From Cytobacillus sp. FSL H8-0458 (GTDB lineage: Bacteria > Bacillota > Bacilli > Bacillales > Cytobacillaceae), in NCBI RefSeq assembly GCF_038002165.1, contig NZ_JBBOBR010000002.1:372001-436000 (forward strand): a DNA stretch of 64,000 bases, in the 5' to 3' direction. Below are positions 1 to 8,697 of the stretch, one piece after another (position 1 is the stretch's first letter; every line of letters starts with the position of its first letter). The position numbers were made by a program, and so were the translations under genes. The notes below the pieces were generated by a model that was not told where the DNA came from, ran no database searches, and saw only the letters and a program-made list of their open reading frames with translations.

Positions 1-849
1 GTGACTCTTATAGCCTGTTTTCTTCATTAATGGAATCGTAAAGGCACCCGTTGTAACTGTGTTAGCAACCGCACTTCCTGAAATGGTTCCCAAAATGGAG
101 CTTGCGACGATCGCCGTTTTGGCAGGACCTCCGCGATATTTCCCCATCCCGGCCACTGATAAATCGATAAAAAATTGACCTGCTCCCGAAACCTCTAAAA
201 ACTTTCCGAAGAGAATAAATAGAAAAATAAAGGTGGCTGATACCCCAAGAGGAGTACTGAAAATACCAGTCACTGTATAAAAGAGGTGATCAATAATCCA
301 CATCATGGTAAATTCACGATGGGAAAGTGACCCCGTAATCAGATGACCCCAAACTCCGTAAACGATGCAAATGAAGATAATAATCACCAGTGTATTTCCA
401 ATCACGCGGCGCGTTGCTTCAATCAGCAGCAAGCCGGATATGATTCCTATTGCAATTTCCAGTGCTGTCAGCGGCTCAATATAACTCATCCGTGATGAAA
501 TGACCTGGGAATTCATCACATAATAGGAATAACAGGCAATGGACAAAACCATAAACAGCCAATCATACCAGGGGATGCTTTCATTTTTTACCGCCTTCTT
601 GGAAGGCTTATATATGGCAAATGTTAAAGCCAGCGCAAATGCCAGGTGTGCCGACCGCTGCAGGATGGATTCGAATACCCCAAAGAAAGCTGTATACAAA
701 TGAAAAAGAGACATTAAGACGGCAATAATGGAAATGATTTTGGCAGCCGCGCCCTTTAATAGGCGCAGCTTGCTGTTCAGATTTCCATCTTCGTCATATT
801 CCGCAATCACTTTTGAAGCTTCTGCTTCCGTTACGTCATGTTTAGACAT
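1..849 (-). CDS. TRAP transporter fused permease (DctQM type), 3' end cut by window edge
   Basis: Membrane permease of a TRAP transporter, which imports an organic acid using an ion gradient together with the binding protein encoded just upstream. The visible N-terminal ~280 residues begin MSKHDVTEAEA, have a charged cytoplasmic head, and continue through several hydrophobic segments into a DctM-like stretch with GKFLEVSGAGQFF and SGSAVANTVTTG, typical of fused 4TM-12TM permeases that pair with TAXI binding proteins. AAGGTG precedes two adjacent ATGs (852 and 849); 849 has the better spacing. The gene runs off the left edge, so its C-terminal half is not seen. It is the last visible gene of the sigma-54 operon, 34 bp after the binding-protein gene. 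The family call is firm; the substrate is unknown. Confidence 0.9.
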   Translation of the reverse strand, partial: MSKHDVTEAEASKVIAEYDEDGNLNSKLRLLKGAAAKIISIIAVLMSLFHLYTAFFGVFESILQRSAHLAFALALTFAIYKPSKKAVKNESIPWYDWLFMVLSIACYSYYVMNSQVISSRMSYIEPLTALEIAIGIISGLLLIEATRRVIGNTLVIIIFICIVYGVWGHLITGSLSHREFTMMWIIDHLFYTVTGIFSTPLGVSATFIFLFILFGKFLEVSGAGQFFIDLSVAGMGKYRGGPAKTAIVASSILGTISGSAVANTVTTGAFTIPLMKKTGYKSH

Positions 850-883
850 CATTTCACCTTCTTTTTAAAAGGATTATTTTGCT

Positions 884-1882
884 TTATTTAAGTGCCCCGA
901 CTTCCTTGTAATATTTCTCTGCACCCGGGTGAAGCTTGCCCACGTTGTTTTGCACTGAATACTCTGCATTAAAGTCTTTCATAATCGGGGATAATGTCGT
1001 CCATGTATCTTTTTCTTCTACCATCATTTTTGTGAGCTTATAAACCGACTCTTCGTCCATTAGATCATCATTAACCAGCAGAACCGTATAGCCGGCAACC
1101 GTTTTAACATCTTCTTTCACATTCGAATAAGTTCCGCCTTCAATGTCATATTCCAAATATCCTTCATTTAACTCATGCAGGCCTTTTACTGTATCATCAT
1201 CCAAAGGAATCAGGCGGATTCCGAGGGTTGTATCCAGCTCCTGGAAAGTGGAAACCGGTGCAGAAACCATCCCTACAATGGCATCGATATGTCCGTCACG
1301 CAGAAGGTCGGCTCCATCAGCCGTTCCGATATATTCAATGCCGCCAAGATCGTCATAGCTCATGTCATTCAGCTTTAAAATATCCAGGAATGCCAGCTCT
1401 CCGCTGTATCCTTTAATTCCCGGGCTTACCTTCTTTCCCTTTAAATCTTTCACGGACTTTATATCAGAATCTGCCCGAACAACGATCTGGAATACATTTG
1501 GATACAGGGTTGCAACCGTGCTGACATTATCCACTTTTTCTTTAAAAGCATTGATACCGTTCAATGCCTCAGGCACTGTTTGGCCATTACTGAATCCAAG
1601 AGCAAACGTGCCCTGGCTTAAGCCCAAAAGATTGGAAACAGATCCGCCCTCTACTACCGTAACGGAGGATTCCGGATAGACTTCCTTCATTTTCTCTCCC
1701 ATCGCCCCTGACAATGTGTACCAGAAACCGCCTACTGTTGCAGAACCGAAAGCCATATCCCGCGGGGCTCCTTCTGCTCCTCCGCCTTCGCTTGCTTTAC
1801 CGTTGCTTCCCGCCTCATCCGAAGAACAGGCTGCCAATACGACTAACATAAAAGCCATTATAACTGCCAATAATTTTTTCAA
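884..1882 (-). CDS. TAXI family TRAP transporter solute-binding lipoprotein
   Basis: Extracytoplasmic receptor that captures the substrate for the TRAP permease. The N-terminus is a lipoprotein signal (KKLLAVIMAFMLVVLAAC) with lipobox LAAC, followed by a Ser/Gly linker. The mature part has TAXI features: FGSATVGGFWYTLSGAM, VVEGGSVSNL, and a conserved block with SPGIKGYSGELAF. I place the start at the TTG at 1882 because GGGGG lies 8 nt upstream and the signal peptide then starts correctly. An in-frame ATG at 1942 would add about 20 charged residues before the signal and overlap the CoA-transferase gene. It lies between the CoA-transferase and the permease in one operon, so the imported ligand is probably a carboxylate that can be activated to a CoA thioester. 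That last step is inference. Confidence 0.9.
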   Translation of the reverse strand: MKKLLAVIMAFMLVVLAACSSDEAGSNGKASEGGGAEGAPRDMAFGSATVGGFWYTLSGAMGEKMKEVYPESSVTVVEGGSVSNLLGLSQGTFALGFSNGQTVPEALNGINAFKEKVDNVSTVATLYPNVFQIVVRADSDIKSVKDLKGKKVSPGIKGYSGELAFLDILKLNDMSYDDLGGIEYIGTADGADLLRDGHIDAIVGMVSAPVSTFQELDTTLGIRLIPLDDDTVKGLHELNEGYLEYDIEGGTYSNVKEDVKTVAGYTVLLVNDDLMDEESVYKLTKMMVEEKDTWTTLSPIMKDFNAEYSVQNNVGKLHPGAEKYYKEVGALK

Positions 1883-1895
1883 CTTTTTTTCCCCC

Positions 1896-2552
1896 TTAAT
1901 TTGTTTCCATTTTGGTTTTTTCGAGCACATGGAATTCAGCATCTGTCATCTCCCGCAATGCTTCAATCGAAACATCGGAGAGAGTTTCTATGAGGTGCAT
2001 TTTTCCTTCAAGAAATTTAAATACAGCATGTTCGGTGACAATCATATCTGCTTTTCTTGTACCGCTGCTAGGAAAGGATAATCTTTTCACAATTTTCGGA
2101 CTTCCATCTTTAGACAAGTGCATGGAAGCAATAATCATCCGCCTTGCTCCCGCAACTAAATCCATGGCCCCTCCCACTCCAAGAATGGTTTCTCCGGGTA
2201 CTGCCCAATTGGCGACTTCACCGGTTTCATCGACCTGCAAAGCTCCCAATACAGCTGTGTCTATATGCCCGCCGCGGATCATCAGGAACGAATCCGAACT
2301 ATCAAAGAGGGATGCCCCTGTGTCCATGGAAACAGGCTTCTTGCTGGCGCTGATCAAATCCATATCAATGTCTTCGTCAGACGGAGTCGGACCCATTCCG
2401 AGAAGGCCGTTTTCAGACTGAAGGTAAACCTTTTTGTCATCAAGGTAATCCGGAATAATGGTAGGGATGCCGACTCCTAAATTGACAATTTCTCCTTCCT
2501 TCAGTTCCTGTGCTACCCTTTTGGCGATCTTGATTCTGTCAGATAGACTCAA
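1896..2552 (-). CDS. CoA-transferase subunit B (3-oxoacid / acetate CoA-transferase family I)
   Basis: Beta subunit of a heterodimeric family I CoA-transferase (ScoB/AtoA group), which moves CoA between acyl-CoA and a free carboxylate. The active-site loop is visible as SENGLLGMG (residues ~41-49), where the Glu forms the glutamyl-CoA thioester. At 218 residues it matches the usual length. Its ATG overlaps the end of the alpha-subunit gene by 14 bp, so translation is coupled. Neighbours are a TRAP transporter downstream and an acyl-CoA-synthetase-like protein upstream. The family cannot be resolved to succinyl-CoA:3-oxoacid versus acetate:CoA specificity from sequence alone, so no symbol is assigned. 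Confidence 0.93.
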   Translation of the reverse strand: MSLSDRIKIAKRVAQELKEGEIVNLGVGIPTIIPDYLDDKKVYLQSENGLLGMGPTPSDEDIDMDLISASKKPVSMDTGASLFDSSDSFLMIRGGHIDTAVLGALQVDETGEVANWAVPGETILGVGGAMDLVAGARRMIIASMHLSKDGSPKIVKRLSFPSSGTRKADMIVTEHAVFKFLEGKMHLIETLSDVSIEALREMTDAEFHVLEKTKMETN

Positions 2553-3225
2553 CGTATCTTCCTCCTTCTTTTACATATTGATTGATTACGACATAATCAA
2601 CGTATAAGTGAGGGGTTACCACTTCTTCCGGGGCAAATGCACCAGCTTCCACAATCTCGTCCACTTCTGCTATGACCACCTTCGCAGCCGTTGCCATAAC
2701 CGGGTTGAAATTCCTCGCTGTTTTGTCATAAATTAGATTTCCCAGTGTATCAGCCTTAAGTGCTTTAATAATGGCCACATCCCCTTTGATTGCTTTTTCA
2801 AATATGTAGGATTCGCCATCGATCACTTTCTCTTCTTTCCCTTCAGCAAGCTTGGTCCCGGCGCCTGTCTTCGTATAGAACCCTCCGATGCCTGCCCCGC
2901 CGCACCGGATGGCTTCTGCCAAAGTGCCCTGAGGAATTAATTCAATCTCCAGTTCACCTTTTGACCAGGCCTTAACCGCATCACGATTAGTGGTAAAATA
3001 AGAACCTTTCGCTTTTTTCAGCTTACCTGCCACCAGCAGTTTTCCGAGCCCCTTCCCTTCCTCGCCTAAATTGTTGCTGATGACTGTGAGATTATCTTTA
3101 TCGGATTTCACCAGCTCATCTATTAAAGTAAGCGGTGTTCCCGAAAGGCCGAATCCCCCGACAAGCAATGTGTCGCCGCTTTTAATAAACTGCAGTGCAT
3201 CAGCAGGATTTAATCGTTTTTTCAT
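2539..3225 (-). CDS. CoA-transferase subunit A (3-oxoacid / acetate CoA-transferase family I)
   Basis: Alpha subunit of the same CoA-transferase (ScoA/AtoD group). The N-terminal signature VGGFGLSGTP (residues ~22-31) is the CoA-binding oxyanion motif of family I enzymes. GGAGIGGFYTKTGAGT and ARNFNPVMATAAKVVIAE follow, as in ScoA. It is 228 residues, a normal length. The ATG at 3225 is preceded by AGGAGG and overlaps the upstream gene by 26 bp, which indicates tight operon packing. With subunit B it would activate the imported acid; the CoA donor is unknown. Confidence 0.93.
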   Translation of the reverse strand: MKKRLNPADALQFIKSGDTLLVGGFGLSGTPLTLIDELVKSDKDNLTVISNNLGEEGKGLGKLLVAGKLKKAKGSYFTTNRDAVKAWSKGELEIELIPQGTLAEAIRCGGAGIGGFYTKTGAGTKLAEGKEEKVIDGESYIFEKAIKGDVAIIKALKADTLGNLIYDKTARNFNPVMATAAKVVIAEVDEIVEAGAFAPEEVVTPHLYVDYVVINQYVKEGGRYVESI

Positions 3226-4618
3226 TATGTTCCTCCTCTTGTCTCTGGGTTTCCGAGTAATTTATATAAGCAGACAATGATTTGATGGCTGTATTTTCAT
3301 GAAAGAAGTAAGGTTTCTTTGTTTCCTTTAATATGTCAATGGCCAGCTCCCCCTGGTATCCCTGGGACATGAAAATCGGAATAAAAATACTATCTCTTTC
3401 CTCCATCAGCTTTTTCATTTGTTCCGAGAGAATTTCATTTTGATAGTCTACCTGGAATGGGAAAGGAACAATGATATTATCGAAATCACCCGATTTATGA
3501 AGCACTTCCAGACAGGTTGTTAATTTTGACAAGTCATCGTATACGATGGTGGTCAAATCTAAAGGATTCATGAATGACTTCTCTATACCTGTAATCGTTT
3601 TCATTTTCTGCTGAAGTTCTGATGATAAAGGCTGAAGCTGAATTCCATACTTATCGCATAAATCCGCCAGATAAATGGAAGTAGCCCCTGCCCAGGAAAA
3701 GATAGCCGTCCGCTTTCCTGCTGCCTTTTTGTATGTATCAAACAGCCATGAAAGGGCGACAACTTCATCAATGCTTTCAGCTTTTACCAGTCCGGGGTGA
3801 TTGACCATATCCCATGGAATAGAGTAATCATTGTTTCTTCCAAGGTGATATTTAACGGCAATTCTTGAAATCTTCGAATGGCCGATTGGCAGCAGGATCA
3901 CCGGCTTCTGTTTGATATAGGCCTGGTGCAGCAGACGGAAAAAGCGCTCTTCCTCAGAAATGGATTCAATGATTAATAGAATGGTTTCTGTTGATGGATC
4001 ACTAATTAAAAATTCAAAGCAGTCATTAATGGTGATATCCATCTCATTTCCAGGTGATAGCCAATAGGAAAATCCGAGGCCTTTTTCATTCGCATCAAGA
4101 ACTGCCCGGCCTAAACTTCCTCCATGACTGATCAATCCAACAGATCCCTTATGAAAATTCTTAGGTTCAAAACGGGGTGAAAAAGAGATTCCCCAGTTTC
4201 CTATAAAATGATAGAATCCGGGAGAGTTTGGTCCATAAACCGTTGTTTCTGTACCTTTAACAATTTCCTTTAGCTCTTCTTCCCGGTTTATTCCATCCGG
4301 ACCGCTTTCAGAAAAACCCGAGCTGATGATGATGACACTCTTCACTTGTTTATTTACACATTCTCTTAAGATGGCAGGGGCATGTTTGAAAGGAACAATT
4401 ACACATGCCAAATCGACTTCTTCTCTGATCTCGAGTACACTCGGATAGCAGTGAATTCCCGAAATGGTGTCATAGTTTGGGTTTACGAGATGAATCTCCC
4501 CGGAAAATTTTGATTTTTGAAGATTGACCATGACACGTCCCGCATTTTGATGGAACCTTTCCGAAGCTCCTATTATGGCAATGCTATTAGGGGAAACAAG
4601 CGTCTGCAATGATCTCAT
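3200..4618 (-). CDS. NDP-forming acyl-CoA synthetase alpha-subunit-like protein, no ATP-grasp partner seen
   Basis: Resembles the alpha chain of NDP-forming acyl-CoA synthetases (acetyl-CoA synthetase ADP-forming, succinyl-CoA synthetase superfamily). In order: a CoA-binding Rossmann domain at the N-terminus ([20 protein letters not shown]), a succinyl-CoA-ligase-like domain with [10 protein letters not shown] and [13 protein letters not shown], then a second flavodoxin-like domain. KYHLGRNN lies where the family has the phosphorylatable His (usual form ASHTGAL). At 472 residues it has only the alpha part; the ATP-grasp beta domain is neither fused nor adjacent. Its ATG overlaps the stop of the sigma-54 regulator gene (ATGA). 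It may pair with a beta subunit encoded elsewhere, or act only in CoA or acyl-CoA binding or sensing. Confidence 0.8.
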   Translation of the reverse strand: MRSLQTLVSPNSIAIIGASERFHQNAGRVMVNLQKSKFSGEIHLVNPNYDTISGIHCYPSVLEIREEVDLACVIVPFKHAPAILRECVNKQVKSVIIISSGFSESGPDGINREEELKEIVKGTETTVYGPNSPGFYHFIGNWGISFSPRFEPKNFHKGSVGLISHGGSLGRAVLDANEKGLGFSYWLSPGNEMDITINDCFEFLISDPSTETILLIIESISEEERFFRLLHQAYIKQKPVILLPIGHSKISRIAVKYHLGRNNDYSIPWDMVNHPGLVKAESIDEVVALSWLFDTYKKAAGKRTAIFSWAGATSIYLADLCDKYGIQLQPLSSELQQKMKTITGIEKSFMNPLDLTTIVYDDLSKLTTCLEVLHKSGDFDNIIVPFPFQVDYQNEILSEQMKKLMEERDSIFIPIFMSQGYQGELAIDILKETKKPYFFHENTAIKSLSAYINYSETQRQEEEHNEKTIKSC

Positions 4619-6654
4619 GATTTTAATAATCCCCCTTCTAATTTTTTCACCTTTCGAACAATGGTAGAAGGATTCACTTCCAGCACACGGGCAATGCCCC
4701 GATAGGATTTTTCTGACTGTGACGCTTTATAGATCAGCTCTCTTTCAAGCAGGTCTACAGCCTCTTTTAGCGGTAATATCTGATTTACGACAATGGCTTG
4801 ATCATGACTCATTCCCTGGTTATCGCCTTTGCTGAATAAAGAAAGAATCTCCTGCTCCCCCACTTCCAGATTCGAAGCTGTTACGTATATTCTTTCAATC
4901 ATATTGACGAGTTCCCTTACATTCCCTGGCCACTGATAATTAGTAAGGACCTGTATGGCTTTCTTGGTGAATTTGAGATGTTTGTGATATTTTGCTTCGA
5001 ACATTCTTGCATACGCATCAATCAGGATTGGAATATCTTCGACCCTTCTTCTTAAAGGCGGAATTGATATGGGAATAACATTCAGCCTATAAAATAAGTC
5101 CTCCCGAAAACTGCCTTCCAGGACTAATTCTTTAAGATCCCTGTTTGTAGCGGCAATTACACGCACATCAATCTTTGACGTTTTGGCAGATCCTACCCGG
5201 GTAATCTCCATTTCCTGCAATACACGCAGCAGCTTGACTTGCAGGTGGTTTGGGATTTCCCCAATCTCGTCCAGAAAAATAGTTCCATTATTCGCTTGTT
5301 CAAATAAACCGGCTTTTCCCTTTTTCAAGGCACCTGTAAAGGCACCGCCTTCGTATCCAAAAAGCTCAGACTCCATTAATGATTCAGGAATAGCCCCACA
5401 ATTCACTTTAATAAATGGCTCTTCCGACCTTGGACTCGACTGTTGAATCAGCTTGGCAATCTCCTCTTTCCCCACTCCCGACTCACCTGATAATAGAACC
5501 GTAACATCCACCTTTGCCACTTGCTGAACGGTCTCAAGCAGTCTTTCCATTTCGGGTGATTTGGCTATGAATGTCTCCGATCTTTCGGAAAGGTGCATAT
5601 GTTCAAGTATTGACTTTGTTTTTGCCAGCTCACTTCTAAGTGCATCGAATTCAGTCATGTCCTTCACATTGATAACAACTCTTTCAATTTGATTGCTGCT
5701 GTTCTTAATGGGATTTGCCGTTATAATTAAGGAATTTTTATTGTCTTTGCTTGTTTCCATGATGTTATGCGATCTGCCCTTAGCTTCTACCTGCCGGGCT
5801 ATATCTTTTATGTAGTCAGGAGTATCTTTCCTTACATCAAATAGCTGCCGAAAACTCTGGTTGCATTTGATAATGGTTCCTGACCCATCTGTGATACAGA
5901 TGCCGTCTGTTGAGTTATCCAGGATCGTTTCCTGTTCTTTTACCAGCTGCTTGACTGATTCAAGTTCATTGGATACAAATTCTATTTCTGAAATGTCCTG
6001 AAAGACGCCAACCGCTCCTACAAGAGTCTCGCCATCATAGAGCGGTGTTCGATGAGTTAAATATTTTCTTTTTCCTACCCGGTATTTTTCTGTATGTCCC
6101 CTGCCTGTGCGGATAACATTCAATAACCCGCTTGGAGCGACAACATCAGTTAAAAACTTTCCAATGGCTTTCTCCTTAGTTGTCATAGCCATCTTTTCTG
6201 CCGGAGGATTCATTGAGGTAATCCTCCCCTCCAAATCGATGGAAAGAATCCCATTATGTGCCGAATTAAAAATAGCATCCATGCGGCTGAGCTCCACCTG
6301 AGAAGTTCTGGCATAGGCCGCCAGATACTGTTCTTTTGTCAGGAAGCCGGTGATTTCCCCATTTTTATTTAGAATTGGCCAGATTTCCTGGTCAACGGAC
6401 TTTATATTCTTTAATTCATCCGTTTCATTAAGGAAACAAAAGTCAGTCTGGTAAATTTCTGATATTGCCTTATTTTGATTTAACAAACCTTCTAATAGAT
6501 TATGCTCTGTAAAGCATCCCGCCAGCTCATCTCTTACGTTATAGACCAGCCCGCCTTTCATATAGGATTCCAGCAGGGTCTTTGCTGCCTCTTTGATGTA
6601 ATCGTTTTCAAAAAATTTAATAGAAGTACGAGTCATCACGTCTTTTACTAACAA
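4615..6654 (-). CDS. Sigma-54-dependent activator with CBS pair, two PAS domains, AAA+ and Fis-type HTH
   Basis: Bacterial enhancer-binding protein expected to activate its own operon. Domains in order: a CBS pair (~1-115), two PAS domains (~125-340, including [20 protein letters not shown] and [19 protein letters not shown]), the AAA+ core with Walker [10 protein letters not shown], the sigma-54 contact loop GAFTGA and Walker [10 protein letters not shown], and a C-terminal Fis-like HTH ([20 protein letters not shown]). The longest reading starts at GTG 6681. I prefer TTG 6654 because GAGGGAG lies 9-15 nt upstream and the -24/-12 promoter at 6697-6711 would put the transcript start near 6685, almost on top of the GTG. 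CBS and PAS suggest control by a nucleotide, CoA metabolite or imported ligand. It heads the TRAP/CoA-transferase operon. Confidence 0.93.
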   Translation of the reverse strand: MLVKDVMTRTSIKFFENDYIKEAAKTLLESYMKGGLVYNVRDELAGCFTEHNLLEGLLNQNKAISEIYQTDFCFLNETDELKNIKSVDQEIWPILNKNGEITGFLTKEQYLAAYARTSQVELSRMDAIFNSAHNGILSIDLEGRITSMNPPAEKMAMTTKEKAIGKFLTDVVAPSGLLNVIRTGRGHTEKYRVGKRKYLTHRTPLYDGETLVGAVGVFQDISEIEFVSNELESVKQLVKEQETILDNSTDGICITDGSGTIIKCNQSFRQLFDVRKDTPDYIKDIARQVEAKGRSHNIMETSKDNKNSLIITANPIKNSSNQIERVVINVKDMTEFDALRSELAKTKSILEHMHLSERSETFIAKSPEMERLLETVQQVAKVDVTVLLSGESGVGKEEIAKLIQQSSPRSEEPFIKVNCGAIPESLMESELFGYEGGAFTGALKKGKAGLFEQANNGTIFLDEIGEIPNHLQVKLLRVLQEMEITRVGSAKTSKIDVRVIAATNRDLKELVLEGSFREDLFYRLNVIPISIPPLRRRVEDIPILIDAYARMFEAKYHKHLKFTKKAIQVLTNYQWPGNVRELVNMIERIYVTASNLEVGEQEILSLFSKGDNQGMSHDQAIVVNQILPLKEAVDLLERELIYKASQSEKSYRGIARVLEVNPSTIVRKVKKLEGGLLKS

Positions 6655-6696
6655 ATTTCCCGCTCCCTCTGAGTGATTCACTCATAAATTATTAAT

Positions 6697-6711
6697 GCAA
6701 GAAGTGTGCCA
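6697..6711 (-). promoter_or_regulatory. Sigma-54 (-24/-12) promoter of the TRAP/CoA-transferase operon
   Basis: On the minus strand the sequence reads TGGCAC-ACTTC-TTGC, an exact match to the sigma-54 consensus TGGCAC-N5-TTGC. It lies about 45 bp upstream of the preferred start of the activator gene and nothing else intervenes, so the activator, acyl-CoA-synthetase-like, CoA-transferase and TRAP genes should be transcribed together and autoregulated. Confidence 0.85.
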
Positions 6712-6784
6712 ACGTTAGAAAATTAATAAAATGCTGATATTTCTCACATTTTGTAATATTTAAACTATATATCCTGTAAAAAAA

Positions 6785-6802
6785 TGTTGCAATACCGCAA
6801 CA
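6785..6802. promoter_or_regulatory. Upstream activator site (proximal), TGTTGC-N6-GCAACA
   Basis: A perfect inverted repeat, TGTTGC / GCAACA with a 6-bp centre, about 95 bp upstream of the -12 element. A degenerate half copy (TGTTGC at 6805-6810) follows directly. Its match to the distal site at 6890 and its position fit an enhancer for the sigma-54 activator encoded downstream. Confidence 0.75.
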
Positions 6803-6889
6803 GGTGTTGCGACAGCGCATTAAAGGGTGAAAAAAACAGGTCTCCACGAGGCAGGAGGACCTATGATTCATTCTTATCCTTTTTAGCAC

Positions 6890-6907
6890 TGTTGCGTTTT
6901 TGCAACA
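6890..6907. promoter_or_regulatory. Upstream activator site (distal), TGTTGC-N6-GCAACA
   Basis: Second perfect copy of the TGTTGC-N6-GCAACA palindrome. Its centre is 105 bp from that of the proximal site, ten helical turns at 10.5 bp, so the two sites face the same side of the DNA. The rest of the 350-bp gap (6682-7028) holds the sigma-54 promoter and the terminator of the PTS operon; no gene was seen there. Confidence 0.75.
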
Positions 6908-6977
6908 TACCTTGAATTTAATAAATAGATTACTATGACTATCTAACAGTTGCCGACAGGCTAACCCAAATTTTTCT

Positions 6978-7015
6978 GAAAAACAAAAAGGAACTCCACA
7001 TCAAAGTGAAGTCCC
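6978..7015 (-). terminator. Rho-independent terminator of the ascorbate-type PTS operon
   Basis: On the minus strand GGGACTTCAC and GTGGAGTTCC form a 10-bp stem (two G-U pairs) with a 6-nt loop, followed by TTTTTGTTTTTC. It lies 14 bp beyond the IIC stop codon. Confidence 0.85.
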
Positions 7016-7028
7016 AATAATAACTAGA

Positions 7029-8291
7029 TTAAGAAAACAGTTTAATAAGGAAGCTCAATAAAATCCCCACAACCCCAAAGTCCGAGTCTCCAAAGGTAGT
7101 TCCCTCAAATCCTAGTGATCCAAGAACCGGAAGCAATAAGGCCGGAAGGAATGAGATTAATAGACCGTTTGCGAATGATCCGATTATCGCTCCGCGTCTG
7201 CCCCCAGTCGCATTTCCGAATACCCCTGCCGCCGCACCTGTGAAGAAGTGCGGAATCAGGCCTGGCACAATTATTTTCAGGCCAAATAATGGTAGAAGGA
7301 ACATAGAAAGCAAACCAGCTACAAAGCTGAATAGGAATCCGATAATAACTGCATTTGGCGCAAAAGGGAACACTGCCGGACAATCAAGGGCAGGCTTCGC
7401 ATCTTTTACTACTTTATCCGCAATTCCTTTAAATGCAGGAACGATTTCTGCAATCAGCATCCGCACACCGGCAAGGACCACATATACACCAGCTGCAAAC
7501 GTAATCGCCTGCATGAGCGAGAATACAAGGAAGTTAACTCCGCCGCTCAGTTCAGATTCTACATAGCCTTTTCCGGCGATCGGCGCAACAACCAGGAAGA
7601 GAATCGTCATTGTCAGAGACATCGCAACAGATGTATCGCGCAGGAATCCAAGGGATTTTGGCACTTTGATATCCTCTGTCGATTTGGATTTATCCCCTGC
7701 ACGCTTTCCGATAAAGCCGGAAACAAAGTAGCCGAAAGATCCAAAGTGGCCGACAGCGATGCTGTCATTGCCTGTGATTTCGCGTACATATGGCTGGACA
7801 AGCGCAGGCATGAAAACCATTAATAATCCCAGAATAATAGACCCAATAATGATCAGCGGAAGTCCTGTAACTCCGCCGGTTGCAAATACAGCTGAGATCA
7901 GGCAGGCCATGAATAAAGTATGATGTCCGGTAAGGAAAATATATTTAAACGGTGTAAAACGGGCAATTAATATGTTCATGACCATCCCGAAAAGCATGAT
8001 CATCGCGGTTTCTTTCCCAAATGTCTGCTGGGCAATCGCTACGATGGCTTCGTTGTTCGGAATAACGCCCTGGATATGGAAAGCCTTTTCAAACATTTTT
8101 CCGAAAATATCAAGTGAGCCTATTAAGATGCTTGCTCCTCCATTCAGGATGAGAAAGCCCATGATTGTTTTAAGGGTACCTGATATAACATCGGCAATTC
8201 CTTTCTTCTGCAGAAGCAAGCCAAACAAGGCGAATAAACCAACCAGGATGGCGGGCGTGCCCAATATATCATTCATGATGAAATCAAACAT
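7029..8291 (-). CDS. PTS ascorbate-type transporter subunit IIC (UlaA/SgaT family)
   Basis: Integral membrane channel of an AAT-type (ascorbate/galactitol superfamily) PTS, bringing in a sugar or sugar acid with phosphorylation. It has 420 residues and about ten hydrophobic segments. Family landmarks include FLTGHHTLFMACL, VGHFGSFGYFVSGFIG, GVRMLIAEIVPAFKGI and FFTGAAAGVFGNATGGRRGA, all typical of UlaA. ATG 8291 follows an AAAAGGAGGGG box. It is the last gene of regulator-IIB-IIC, separated from IIB by 123 bp that contain a hairpin. No ascorbate-degrading genes lie nearby, so ascorbate itself is not proven as the substrate. Confidence 0.92.
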   Translation of the reverse strand: MFDFIMNDILGTPAILVGLFALFGLLLQKKGIADVISGTLKTIMGFLILNGGASILIGSLDIFGKMFEKAFHIQGVIPNNEAIVAIAQQTFGKETAMIMLFGMVMNILIARFTPFKYIFLTGHHTLFMACLISAVFATGGVTGLPLIIIGSIILGLLMVFMPALVQPYVREITGNDSIAVGHFGSFGYFVSGFIGKRAGDKSKSTEDIKVPKSLGFLRDTSVAMSLTMTILFLVVAPIAGKGYVESELSGGVNFLVFSLMQAITFAAGVYVVLAGVRMLIAEIVPAFKGIADKVVKDAKPALDCPAVFPFAPNAVIIGFLFSFVAGLLSMFLLPLFGLKIIVPGLIPHFFTGAAAGVFGNATGGRRGAIIGSFANGLLISFLPALLLPVLGSLGFEGTTFGDSDFGVVGILLSFLIKLFS

Positions 8292-8378
8292 GTTTACCCC
8301 TCCTTTTTAAATCCTCTGTATCTATCTTTCATCTGAGCAATTTTTTAGGTTATACTGTATTTGTTCTTTTTATTTTTC

Positions 8379-8401
8379 AGCGGGCGAGTCTATCGCCTGC
8401 T
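8379..8401. other. Hairpin between IIB and IIC genes
   Basis: AGCGGGCGA and TCGCCTGCT form a 9-bp stem with one mismatch. On the plus strand it is followed by a T-run, but on the transcribed minus strand the downstream side is A-rich, so it is unlikely to terminate the PTS operon. It could act as an RNA processing or stabilising hairpin that sets different IIB and IIC levels. Confidence 0.4.
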
Positions 8402-8414
8402 CTTTTTTTCTCTA

Positions 8415-8684
8415 TTAGGATAAATGTGATTCCAATGCCGCTTTTAGCTCGTTTTGATCAAGGATGTTTGTCAAACCAATGATCGTTCTTGTTCCGTCAT
8501 CCAAAGTGGAAATCAGGTCTTTAGATCCCAGGTAGATATCCGCTTTTTCAGATTTAGCCGTAGTTAAGTCGGTATGTGAAACATCTGCTTCCACTCCCAG
8601 CTGGCTTAAAACTGTTTTTACGTTCATTTCTACGATAAAGCTGCTTCCAAGTCCGTTTCCGCATACTACTAGAATTTTTTTCAT
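8415..8684 (-). CDS. PTS ascorbate-type transporter subunit IIB
   Basis: Small cytoplasmic phosphotransfer protein (89 residues) that passes phosphate from EIIA to the substrate in the IIC channel. The phosphocysteine loop is at the N-terminus: VVCGNGLGSSF, with Cys at residue 8, as in UlaB. The start at 8684 follows AAGGAGG with good spacing. A longer in-frame reading from 8768 would run into the regulator gene and is rejected. It sits 13 bp downstream of the PRD regulator and upstream of IIC. Confidence 0.92.
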   Translation of the reverse strand: MKKILVVCGNGLGSSFIVEMNVKTVLSQLGVEADVSHTDLTTAKSEKADIYLGSKDLISTLDDGTRTIIGLTNILDQNELKAALESHLS

Positions 8685-8697
8685 TTTTATTTCCTCC

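Noticed and set aside
1883..1942. Longer TAXI binding protein starting at ATG 1942
   Set aside because: It would overlap the CoA-transferase gene and put about 20 charged residues before the signal peptide; TTG 1882 has GGGGG at proper spacing.
6692..6889. 65-residue minus-strand frame upstream of the sigma-54 activator
   Set aside because: It overlaps the sigma-54 promoter and an activator palindrome and has no ribosome binding site.
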